In this document: one piece after another, positions 10,401 through 20,284 of the stretch
Layout of the letters: each line of letters opens with the position of its first letter
Numbering within the stretch: the stretch's first letter is position 1
Assembly: GCA_021399445.1 (NCBI GenBank)
Contig: JAJTUQ010000015.1
Span: 62,001-126,000, forward strand
Source: Xylogone sp. PMI_703
Lineage: Eukaryota; Ascomycota; Leotiomycetes
Reading direction: 5' to 3'
DNA: 64,000 bases
The notes under the pieces: generated by a model
What the model saw: only the letters and a program-made list of their open reading frames with translations
What the model was told of the DNA's origin: nothing
Databases searched by the model: none
Translations under genes and position numbers: made by a program

Positions 10401-13400
10401 CTGAGGTCCTGGTTGGCTTGCTCCAGATTGGCGTCCTTGACAGTCTGCCGCCTGCCGTCTTCCCACTCTTTTACCACCGATTGCAGATTCGCGACCTGCT
10501 GCTCTGCGGCAGTGGCGCGCCCCAGCAACGCTGTGCGGTCGCGTTGTAAAGCGTCGAGCTGCAACTGGGACTGGGACTGGGACTGGGATAGAGATTGGGT
10601 TTGCGGCTGGAATAAGGACTGGGTTCGAGGTTGGGATTGTGAATGGGATTGTGAATGGGATTGTGAATGGGATTGTGAATGGGATTGTGAATGGGATTGT
10701 GAATGGGATTGTGAATGGGATTGTGAATGGGATTGTGAATGGGATTGTGAATGGGATTGTGAATGGGATTGTGAATGGGATTGTGAATGGGATTGTGGTT
10801 GGGATTGTGGTTGGGGTTGGAATTGGGTTCGAAGTTGCAGCTGGGAGTCCGTTTGTGGTGCTTCACGATGGGTAGCCAGCATGCCCTTCCGTTCTTGTCG
10901 CTCCAGGTCAATCTGGACCTGTAGCTCTGCTATTTTATTCCTGACAGTCCTCATTTCCCGTCGATACTCTTCGCCGGCCGTCCCCGGCGACGATGCCATT
11001 GTGCCTCTGGCTTCAAGCTCGAGGATCATCTTAGCACCTTCGGGCCACCTGGTCTTGCGCGACAGACCATCCACAGCTTCGCTCAGCATTGCAACCTCAT
11101 TTGCAACCTCGCTCTGGTATTGCTTCTCGGACGCTTCCAGCCGCTGGATCTTCGTGACCAATGCGGTCCGGTCCTCGTCTCGCGTCTGATTCTCGGCCCG
11201 CTGTGTTGCAACGTCGTCCTCCAGCCTCTGGTTCTTCTCTTGCTGCAGCTTGATATCAGCCTGGAGCTCCTGGATCGCTGCCTTATAGTCCGTGGCCTTG
11301 GCTTCTTGCTTTCGCACCTCTCCTTCCAGCTTCTCGATGTCGACCTCCTGCGCCGCGATCCTGTCCTCCAGCTGCCGGTTCTTTGTTGCCTGTGACTCGA
11401 TATCACTTTGGAGCTGCTGGCACTCCTTTACCCAGGTTGCGTTCTTGCTCTCCAGCAACTGGCTCTTCGTGGTCAGCGCAGCCTTGTCCTCTTCCAACCT
11501 CTGATTCATGGCCTTCAGCTTCTTGATGTCGTCCTCGGTCTGCTGGTTCTTCTTCTTTTGTGTTGCAAGGTCGGCCTTCAGCTCTCGGTTTGCCGCCTCC
11601 TTGTCCTCGGCCTTTGCTTTTAGCCTTTGGCTCTGTTCTTCCAGTTCCTTGATCTCCGCATTCTGCTGCTTGATTTTGTCTTCGAGCTCTTCGACGCTAG
11701 GCCCCGGCGACTCGCTCCCCCCTTTTCGACCCTCGATCTGCCTACGCCGCATGATCTCCCCCCCTTCCCCAGCCTCGACCTGCCTTATCCTAGCTAGACG
11801 AGACTCCACGGCTGCGGTGACCACCTGGCCGCTCTGAATCTTGTCCTGCAGCTTGCGCATTGCCTCCTCATGCAGCCCGATCGTCCTCTCCATCCTCTGG
11901 ACTTCCGTCTCCAGCTGCTCGATCTTCTTCTCTTGTCGCCTATTCTCAGCGGTCTGCTGCTTCAGGTCGCCTCCCAGCCTCTGTTCCTCGGCCTTGCGAT
12001 GGCCTAGCTCTTCTTCTAGCTCTTTAATCTTGGACCTCTGGCTCCTGATCTCGCCTAGCTGATCGTCGATTGTCGCTTTCTGTTGCTCCATCTCTTTTTT
12101 GCACCCCTCCGTCTTCGCCTCGCGCTCTCTGTCTAACTCGTGCGTCTTCCTTTTGTTGGATTTTTCGAGCTGCTCGATCCTGTCCACATAGCTGTTGATC
12201 TCGCCCCGCTGCTCCTTTATCTTCTCCCACTGCTCCTTTATCTTCTCCCGCTGCTCTTTTATCTCGTCTCGCTGCTCTATTATCTCGTTCCGCTGCTCTT
12301 TTATCTTCTCTCGCTGCGCCCGGATCTCCTCCATCTGTTCCTGGATCTCGTCTTGTTGCTTCTTGATCCCGTTCCACTGCGCCGTAGTCTTGTCTCGAAG
12401 TTGCTGCTGAATCTGATCCTCCTGCCGCCCAATCGTGGTTTGCAGCTGCGTGATGTGGTCCTGGGCTTCCTGCAACTTCTCTTCATCTTTGGCGATCTTT
12501 TGTTGCTGTTCCTGAACCTGTTTGCGCAGCTCTTCCAGTTGTAGCGTCGACGCCACAGTGGGACTTGCATTTAGGTGGCCACGCCGCATCGATGTTTCCG
12601 ATAAATATCTAGCACTACCTCCGGTTCTGTAACGCCCCGGATTGCGACCATCGCCTGGTCTCTGCGAGGCATTCGTGGCACAGTCGATATCCGCATCCTC
12701 GATCCTACGGCCCGGACCTAAGGTGGGAAGCGGGGGAACATGGAAGAACGAAAAGAAGATGCTCCGCCTAACAAACAGATCCGTGATATACGTGCCCGGC
12801 TCCGGAACCTCGCAGATGTTGCGCAAGAAGAAGTACGGACGACATGTCTCATGCGCCCCGTCGAATGGCTTTCCCCAGCGCTTCTTCATCTCGACATCCG
12901 CATGCGTGGAGGTCCAAGCCAGTGGCTTGCCAGGGATGTGGCGGACGTACCCAGGCTGGGCCGGGTCAGGGCCCGCCTTCAGCGTGCTGCGGATTCTGTT
13001 GGACTCAAACCCGGCGGCATGTGCGAGCTTAGCCAGTTCGTAAAGGTAGTTGCAGTTAGGCCCTCGGCATGGTACCTTGCGCCTGCCATCGTCCGACTTC
13101 GGGACGGCGTCGGTGGCGTAGTCGAATTCGCGCATGGCAAAGACCACTAGCACCAGGAACTCAATCCAGAATCGATCCTTCTTGCTCATGCGCACGGGGT
13201 ATTCGATCAACCCCTCAACGCTCTCGATGACGATGTAGCCCTCCCTGCTTCTCGTCCACATGTCTTCCATCCGCTTCACCAGCTGCTCGTGCGGCCTCCT
13301 TCCCTGCTTCTCGTCAGGGTCGACAAGCGTCGTGAGAGCATCTATGCAGCATCTCATGTACGAGGCATCCTGGGCGAGCGTCCCGATGGAGGGGATCATA

Positions 13401-14681
13401 CCTTCCACATCAAGAACGTTCCGGAGCAGGCGCTTCCTCCTGGCCTTGTCGTGGATCGAAGGGAACGCCATTTTCTTCTGGAAGATTCCCCGAATGTAGC
13501 TCCTGTCAGACGTAGATGCGCTGGGCGCCCTCCCCTGCAAGTGGTTGACGGTATTCGGATCTAGGTGCCTCGCGCATTCCCAGTCATTGTCGAAGATGCT
13601 ATTCCAGACGGAAAAGATGCGAGTCTTCAAATAGCAGATGAGTCCCTAGTGCCGTCAGCGAGTGAGGAATCGTTCGTGGAGTGGTCTCAGGGAGCAGCTC
13701 ATACCTCATCCAATCTGAGCGACTTGTACACGTGCAGATGGCTCTTGCGGAAGGACGCCCACAGGCCCAGAAAACCCATCAGGGATGCGAAAGCGTCGTA
13801 CAGGCCCGGCTTCTTCTTCTTGATGGCTCCCGCATCGCGCTCAGCGTCCGTCGACCGCCACGCCCTGCTCCAGTCCGGATGCACATCCATGAGGCGGAAG
13901 ATTGTCCCATCGTCGTGCGGAATCGACTCGATATTGCGGCGTTGTTCCCGCACGCGGCAGCCGTGGTCCCATATCTCTACCCCCGTGTGTGAGCCTCTTC
14001 TGCGTCTTCAGTCTCCGCCGACGGCGGATCTGTTTGGTTGTGTGTTGGATGGTTGGTTGGTGGGTGTTTAGTGTACGTACCTTCATCCAGCAGCTCTACC
14101 GCCCACCACACGATGCTCGGGTTGGCCTGCCGTTTGGCGGCCTCCAGGCGATGCTGCCCGTGGCGGTACGTCAGACGCACATCCTTGGGGAGCTGCAGGT
14201 GATTGACTACCGTGGAGAGCCCGCAGTCCCTTAGGTCCTCCATCGTCAATCCCGACCGGACCAGGGCGGCGTAGAATACCGGCCGCGAGATCTCCGCGCG
14301 GATGCTGTTCGCAGCAAGTGCTGGAGAGCAGCGACCATTGCCGAATTCTGTCGTCCAGTACTGGAGCTTCCTCTCCTGCAGCTGGATCGGATCGTAGCCC
14401 TCGGGGGGCTGGTACGAGAGATGCTCGATCTCAACCAGGGCTATTCCGAGGAACGCAGCTTTGCGACGGCGCTCCAGCACCCTAGCTTCGTACTGGTTTT
14501 TCTTCCTCTGCCTTTCGTTCCCTCTTGCCCACTCTCTCTCTTTATAGGTCCACCTTTTATCCTCCTCTTCTTCATCATCGTCGTCATCGTTGTCCTCGTC
14601 CTCGTCGTCCTCATCCTCCCCTTGACTTTCCTCGCCTTCCTCGTCTTCGCGGTCTTCCTCAGGGACTCTCCGGCTAGCCAT
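7420..14681 (-). CDS. Giant DUF3723-like protein with long coiled-coil and repeat-rich C-terminus (one apparent frameshift)
   Basis: Proposed exons are 14681-14081, 13994-13705 and 13645-7420, with introns 14080-13995 (GTACGT donor) and 13704-13646 (GTATGA donor). Correcting one extra base near 9905-9935 makes the total length a multiple of three, about 2,371 residues. After an acidic N-terminus, exon 1 reads through GIALVEIEHLSYQPPEG and RHGQHRLEAA. Exon 2 has DDGTIF and FLGLW, and exon 3 has FAMREF and AAGFESN; together these follow what I recall of the fungal DUF3723 family. The rest is heptad-like E/K/Q/R-rich coil, a (SHSQ)n tract, two KRKR-containing repeats and a lysine-rich tail. Biochemical function is unknown. 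The frameshift could be a sequencing error, a real lesion or a missed intron. The first intron acceptor is the least certain boundary. Confidence 0.72.
7435..7565 (-). repeat. Coding 24-bp minisatellite in the C-terminal tail
   Basis: Roughly five degenerate 24-bp units encode repeats of the type (A/T)SxKK(G/R)(T/A), forming a basic C-terminal tail of the giant gene. Unit divergence is low at the second codon positions, so the peptide repeat is maintained. Confidence 0.7.
10633..10800 (-). repeat. 12-bp coding minisatellite, 13 perfect copies plus variants
   Basis: Thirteen perfect copies of GGGATTGTGAAT (plus strand) run from 10633 to 10788, followed by two GGGATTGTGGTT variants. On the coding minus strand each unit adds Ser-His-Ser-Gln. 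The period is a multiple of three, so copy-number change keeps the frame. Related WDWDW/QSQS-type units border the array. Confidence 0.95.
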
Positions 14682-15044
14682 CCCTAGATGACCCAAAAAC
14701 GATGATCGTTCCGGATCCCGCTCAGCAGTTACATTCGCTGCTCAAAACCAATGCTACGTGTTATAAACTTGTTCGATGATGTATATTTTCTCAATGTCAA
14801 ATTCCATGTATCGCCATAAATATTTTAAATGTCATGTTTTTCATAATTTAATGCTGGCGGATTCCTCCACGCCCGTCAGCCTGGATATTTCGACACGGTC
14901 AGCGGAATTATCTTTGCCACTGGAGAGGATTAATCTTGCGTTGTGGTAGTAGAAAAATCCGCAGCCACAGGGGAAATCCAAGCCTATTTTTAGAATTCCC
15001 CAGAATAGTAGCAGAATTATCTCATAATAAGGTTATTTCCATTG

Positions 15045-15370
15045 TGCTAGTGGATTTTTCCACCGCGCCCCAGGATATTTCCACAAGCAGCAGGATATAT
15101 CTATAAGACTGTAGGATGTTTCCATAAGCTGCAGGATATTTCCACAAGTCTCCAAGATATCTCTACAAGACAAGATATCTCTATAACACTGGGATATTTC
15201 CACAACGCTAGGATATTTCCACAACGCTAGGATATTTCCACAACGCTAGGATATTTCCACAACGCTAGGATATTTCCACAACACTCTAGGATATATCTGT
15301 TATAACATAACTAGATGTTTCCGTTACGCCGCAAGATATCTCTATTACGCCACTAGATTTCTCCATTACG
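15045..15370. repeat. Degenerate array around a 19-bp unit (GGATATTTCCACAA core)
   Basis: Four exact tandem copies of GCTAGGATATTTCCACAAC occupy 15207-15282. Degenerate relatives with the same core continue on both sides from about 15045 to 15370, with spacing near 19 bp. The core is partly palindromic, like a binding site. Confidence 0.85.
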
Positions 15371-15400
15371 TTACTGGAATCCTCCAATACGAGATTGATA

Positions 15401-15463
15401 CTTTCCCCCCTTCTTTTCACCTCTTTCCCCCTTCTTTTCACCTCTTTCCCCCTTCTTTTCACC
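15401..15463. repeat. 21-bp pyrimidine-rich repeat, three copies
   Basis: Three tandem copies of a 21-bp unit combining CTTTCCCCC and TTCTTTTCACCT lie about 40 bp upstream of the kinase-like start codon. A CT-rich promoter tract of this kind is common in fungi. Confidence 0.85.
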
Positions 15464-15504
15464 TTGTACTACCGTCAGTCGATTCCCCTCGTTGGCCGGC
15501 TCTA

Positions 15505-16992
15505 ATGGCGGACTCTAGTAAAGAAGGCTATAGTGATGATGATGATTATGATGATGATTATGACGGCGAGAATGAGGACGAGGATGGGAACGAGTATGGC
15601 GATGACGGTGACAATGACGGTGACGGTGGTGATGACGACGATGATGACGATGATCGTATCCAACCCGGAAATCAGATAGCCAAAAGCTCCGTGCCAGACG
15701 AGGACCACCTGGTAGACGTCGGCCGCATCCAATTCGGAAGTCAGATGGTCGACGTCAAGATGCACAATTCCGTCCCGATCATCGCGATCAAGACCAGGAG
15801 CACGCTCAACGAATACTCCATCATCGAACGACTCAGACACGCCAACATCGTTGGGTTTGACCACGCCGTCGCCGCCGGACGGATCCGCGAGAGCCAGATC
15901 GATTACTGGTTGTACATCCTCCGCCCGCCGGTCTTCGCGACCGTGTCATCGGTCAACGCCGAGTACGCATGGTCCCCCTCGGATGTGCGCAGAGTGTGCG
16001 ACGGTGTAGGTCACGTCTGGGCATGGTGAAGATTTTCTGGTGCTGACGGAGATGGGTAGGTGGTGGGCGGGCTCGGATACCTGGCGAGCTGTAACCTCTC
16101 GAGAGGCGAGTTTACCGCCGACGATGTGCTGCTCACGGAGGAAGGGTTCAAGCTTGGTGCGTTTCCCTCTCTGCTCTCTGCTCTCTGCTCTTCATTCCGC
16201 GACGTAACTCTTGGGGATCGCGCTGAGAATGCTGATTGATGTAGTAAACATTCACCTGTGCAGGTACGTGACGCCAACGGGCGCAGTGGCGGAGGCGGGG
16301 GAGGCCACCAGCGCGGCCACAGCGGCAGGAATGATGGGAGCAGCGGGACGGATGAGAAGGGCGAGACTGATGGGAAGGGCGGGACTGATAGGAGAGGTGG
16401 GAATGATGGAAGAGGTCAGAAGGATAGGAGGGATGGGAGGGATGGGAGGGATAGGAGGGATGGGAGGGATGGGAGGGATGGGACGACCTTGGATGCGAGA
16501 ATGAAAAGAGCGACGAGAATGATCGAGGGGACACACGCGACCAGCGCGCTGAAGGTGGTTGAGGCGCTGACGGCGATCAACGAGGCGAAAATAACCACGG
16601 CAACGAAGCTGGCCAACGCGGCCAGAGCGACCAAGAGGCTCGAGGCAGAGGCGGCGGAGGCAGAGGCGGCAGAGGCAGAGGCAGCGGCAGCAAACAGGAT
16701 AACCAGCGCCGACAAAGTAGAGGATCTCCGATCAGTTGGACAGATCCTAGAGGAGTGCCTGGTGGGCCGGGGCAGAGCTTCAGAAGGGAAAAATGCGGAG
16801 TGGTACGCGTTCTACGAGGCTACGATGCAGGAGGTTACGTTCGAAGAGTATCGCCGCAAGATAGCAGACATCCTGCCCCGATACTGGCCGGCACCAAAGG
16901 GCGGGCACGGCGAGACGGCGCATGATAACTGGTTCCACAACATGGTGTTTCTTTGCTGCCAGTGGGGGAGCCAGAACGTGTATTTCCACTGA
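15505..16992 (+). CDS. Kinase-like (probably pseudokinase) gene with acidic and low-complexity segments; downstream exons uncertain
   Basis: Exon 1 (15505-16005) encodes an Asp-rich N-terminus and then a stretch resembling a kinase N-lobe: IIAIKT with a candidate lysine, then ERLRHANIVGF. An intron at 16006-16059 joins it to GLGYL and ADDVLLTEEGFKLG, which fit the catalytic-loop/KLG region of protein kinases. The usual HRD aspartate is not evident, hence pseudokinase. After a likely donor at 16157 the exon structure is unclear. A frame open to 16992 carries RDG/GRDG repeats, an Ala/Glu-rich helix and a better-conserved-looking C-terminus (VTFEEYRRKI, PRYWPAPKGGHGETAHDNWF). I do not recognise that C-terminal part. 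Exact splicing of the middle is unresolved. Confidence 0.5.
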
Positions 16993-19602
16993 GATGGGGC
17001 AACGTTTCTGCTGGCATGAGCTTTGATTTTGTCTGGCACTGCGGGTGTTGTCGCGAGAGTGTTGATTCACAATGGGAGTACTGATTCACAGTAGGTGTTG
17101 ATTTACGGTAGGAGTACTGATTCACAGTAGGTGTTGATTTACGGTAGGGGTACTGATTCGTGGTGGGAGTACTGATTCGCGGTGGGAGACTGATTCGCGG
17201 TGGGAGACTGATTCGCGGTGGGAGTACTGATTCTCGGTAGGGGTGTTGATTGGCACCAAGTGCTAACGGTACCTGGGAAGAATGGGGACTCGGGATAAAT
17301 GCAGACTAGCACCCATGGCACATGCGAGTGCGGCCCGAGCCGTCCACCATGCCATCTCACTCGGCCCAGCCGCCAATCAGCGAGCCGGCTTGATCACAGA
17401 TGCCCCCTGCGCTACTGCACCAGCCGGAATCCCCTCTCCACTTCATGCACTTCCAATCCTAACTACTATATTCCTGCTGGTTTACTCCGCATGCGTGATC
17501 CTTAGTTATGAATTTCTGCCGAATACACATTTCTCATTGTTTCCTTGGCCCTTTTTACGTGTGATGGTTAATTTCTAAGCTTCCCCTCAGAGCAATTGCG
17601 GTTGCCTAGAGAGACCGTAAATCCAGCTAAACCTTTAACGTGAAGGTATCTCGGAAATTGAGAAAATAAAAGCTCAATTTAATAAAAACCGTACACGATT
17701 TGAATTTTCTCATTTAGATTCAATTGTTTAAATTTTTTGTATTTGCATTTTTAATATAAAAAAAAGAAATTGCCGAAAATATGCTTGAGGAAATAAAAGT
17801 AACAATAAATTATTCGACAACTACAGCCCTGCAAAGCAGAGTCAGGAGGACTTTGCGCTGTGAAGAAGCCCCCGGTCGTTACTCGTTCCTGCAGTGACTG
17901 CTATAGATTGCGCCGTAGTCGCTTCTTCTCGGAACAGCCTTTTATACCAGCAACACCAGACTTGTCCGCTGCTGCTGCTACCGCTACTACTGCTGCTATT
18001 GCTACTACCGCTGCTACTATACTACTGCTATTACCATGTTGGAGTGGCTAGGCCGGTATGGCGCGTTTGCCGAAAGGGACGGCTCAGTGGCCGTACGTAG
18101 TTAGTTGCCAGGGTTCCTATAACCGTACAAGCGCGGGTTCCTGGAGTATTTTGGGAGTTCGAATATTAGTTTGGGAATATTTCTTCCTTTTAGCTAATTT
18201 AAATGCACCACTCTGCTGCTAGTGCTACGCTACAGACTCCATAGGTCAAATGCTTAGTCTTGCTTCACTCTCCGTGCATGCAGTGTGCTAGGAAAACCGC
18301 ATCCCGCACATTCGCATAATAGTTATTCCACTGCAGAAACCACCGAGCCTGTATATAGGGGCAGAGCGGTAGGCAAGCAATACAGTAACAACTATCCCTC
18401 CTTTTTACGATTAATTAGAGTGCGATCAGTTCTCTTACAATTGCGCGTAACCGTACGATATTACGATATTACCAATTGTATCGTATGGCGTGGTTAGTTA
18501 CGGTTTTATTACCACTCTGCAGCCCTGCTTACTACGATCACTGCGCTACCACTGCGCACAATCTCCCTTTCACAATAGCTGCTGATATGTTGCTGCTGTT
18601 CCTACTGCCGCCACTCATTTTGAATTGAACTTGATGAATTAGTTATATTGGAGCATGTAGATTACAATAAATCCTTCAAATATCGACACTATGTGGCTCT
18701 GTAGTGCGATTGCTTTCCAGGAAACACTCCCCCATGACCTTCCCTACCTCACCCAATTTGCCGCTATACTACTATGAGGCTTTCGATGCGCATCCTTGTT
18801 GTATTATCCTTCTCAGTCCTCTTTTGAGCGGCCAAGAGCTACCTTTCTGTGGCCTCCCTCATTTACTTTTCCGGAGCTTGTTATTTGAGTAAAACTTTTT
18901 TCAGTTTTTACTCCTTAACTAGCAGTCTCTCTGATTGTCTCCTAACCCTCTCCGCTTTGATTTATTTAACCTCATTTTTTGCAGCTAACCTCCGTCCTAC
19001 GACAGCCTGCTCCCTCGTATCTTCTGCATTTTTTTAGCAAATAAATCTTCATCTTGCATGATCTGTCTAGTGTTATACTACTGAGTTTGGCTCCCCGATT
19101 CCACGCCGGTCATGATGCTCTTGTGGTATGGAAACCGCACCCGTATAATAGTTATTCCGTCACCGAAACCACCGATCACAAGGGCCTAGTGTCGGAACAG
19201 TGGTCCCAGTGTAGTGAAAATCAAAGAATTAATTGAATTAACTATCCTCCAATGCAATTACAGTAAAAATTTGTGGTGCGAATTGTATTAGTGGATTACG
19301 AATGGAAAGACTACGAGGCCAGGTTCCCCCACTTCGATAGATGCTGAGCGCGCATTTCCTTTTTTTTTTTTCTTCTTTTTTTGAAGGCCAAGAATTTTAA
19401 CCAAGTTTCAACTGGTTTCGACATACTATCTCACAATCATATCTCAATATAGTGTACTTGTATTACCAATGATTTTCTATGAAATGTCCAGGAAACAGTG
19501 TGTTGCAAGGAGTATCTGACCAAAGGAGATATTCAATTGGCTAACAAGTTCCGGCGGGGACCCACTGCTGTCGTCATTGTCATCCCAACTCAGGCCCCAC
19601 TA
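16993..19602. other. Gene-poor stretch between GC island and hAT-1
   Basis: No supported gene. It contains a tandem array near 17.06-17.25 kb, an AT-rich tract near 17.65-17.83 kb, a GCT/ACT triplet-rich tract near 17.97-18.03 kb, and two related blocks about 830 bp apart near 18.28 and 19.12 kb. Confidence 0.5.
17058..17255. repeat. Tandem array with GTACTGATTC(A/G)C core
   Basis: Seven or more degenerate units sharing (G/T)ACTGATTC followed by ACAGTAGG or GCGGTGGGA, with alternating TTGATTTACGGTAG units. Spacing is about 16-20 bp. The array lies just downstream of the kinase-like gene. Confidence 0.75.
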
Positions 19603-19610
19603 CTCCGTAC

Positions 19611-19631
19611 CAGACATCTCAATAATAAATA
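19611..19631 (+). repeat. hAT-1 left terminal inverted repeat
   Basis: A 21-bp perfect inverted match to 22481-22501, starting CAG. It is preceded by the 8-bp target duplication CTCCGTAC. Confidence 0.95.
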
Positions 19632-19942
19632 TATATTTATTGATAAGGGCATATTTATTGTTAAGCTTAACGATATCGATAACAATATAGAGCTTGTCAA
19701 TAAATATATTAATAATAATCAATAATATTAAGCGAATCGCCACAACTCATCTCTTCCTTTTCATTCAACATGCCTGTGACATGCGTTACGGAAAACCTGC
19801 GGTGTTATGAAAGTTAACAACGCGACGCGTTTGTTGTTTGGAACCCGTGTTGTAAGGGCATGACGGCTCCACAGGATATCGCTCGGTCCCCAGAATAGAT
19901 CTTCTCGCTCTTTTTTCTTCTTTTCTATAGTTTACTATATTC

Positions 19943-20284
19943 GTACGCCTGAAATATGTGTTGACCAAGTTGGATTACCACATCTCTTGCAGTAGCGGAG
20001 TATATTGCCATTCTTTGTACGCGGTTCGTCACCCTCGGCTTCTCGAAAGTGATACCACGTTGATGTAGCCCTTAATTTCCTTCTCTTTACCACATGCTGT
20101 GATGAAGAATCTCCGGCTTCGGAAGGTATGGAATGACTATTGAAATCTTGGGACAAGCTATCGGAAGGGAGGAGAGAGGAGAAATCTGAAGTTGCGTCGG
20201 ATCGGGGAGACGAGGATCTTCTGAAACTCATTATTATTGTAGCGGCGCAGTAGCAAGCAATGACGCGAGCTGATGTTGACGTAC
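19943..20284 (-). pseudogene. Inverted N-terminal (BED zinc finger) part of the hAT-1 transposase
   Basis: On the minus strand, from an ATG at 20231, the frame reads a Ser-rich leader and then a BED-type finger: WYHFREAEGDEPR, then CKRCGNPTWST with the CxxC pair. In intact fungal hAT proteins this module directly precedes the transposase body, in the same direction. Here it faces the other way. The segment is bounded by GTACG at 19943-19947 and CGTAC at 20280-20284. Flipping it back joins codons ...GGC GTA CCG AGC... in the frame of the downstream body. It is therefore interpreted as an internal inversion and not a separate gene. Confidence 0.8.

Larger units (their letters stand above)
14697..15504. 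other. Divergent intergenic region with tandem arrays
   Basis: About 800 bp between the giant minus-strand gene and the plus-strand kinase-like gene; it must hold both promoters. No open frame is convincing. It contains the 19-bp and 21-bp arrays listed separately. Confidence 0.6.

Noticed and set aside
10633..10800. CRISPR-like array
   Set aside because: Uninterrupted 12-bp tandem repeats without spacers; a coding minisatellite in a eukaryote.
10413..11189. Plus-strand frame with (WDCE)n repeats
   Set aside because: Mirror of the 12-bp minisatellite that encodes (SHSQ)n on the true strand.
15207..15282. Array as CRISPR or centromeric satellite
   Set aside because: Units are directly tandem without spacers, and four exact copies are too few for a satellite.
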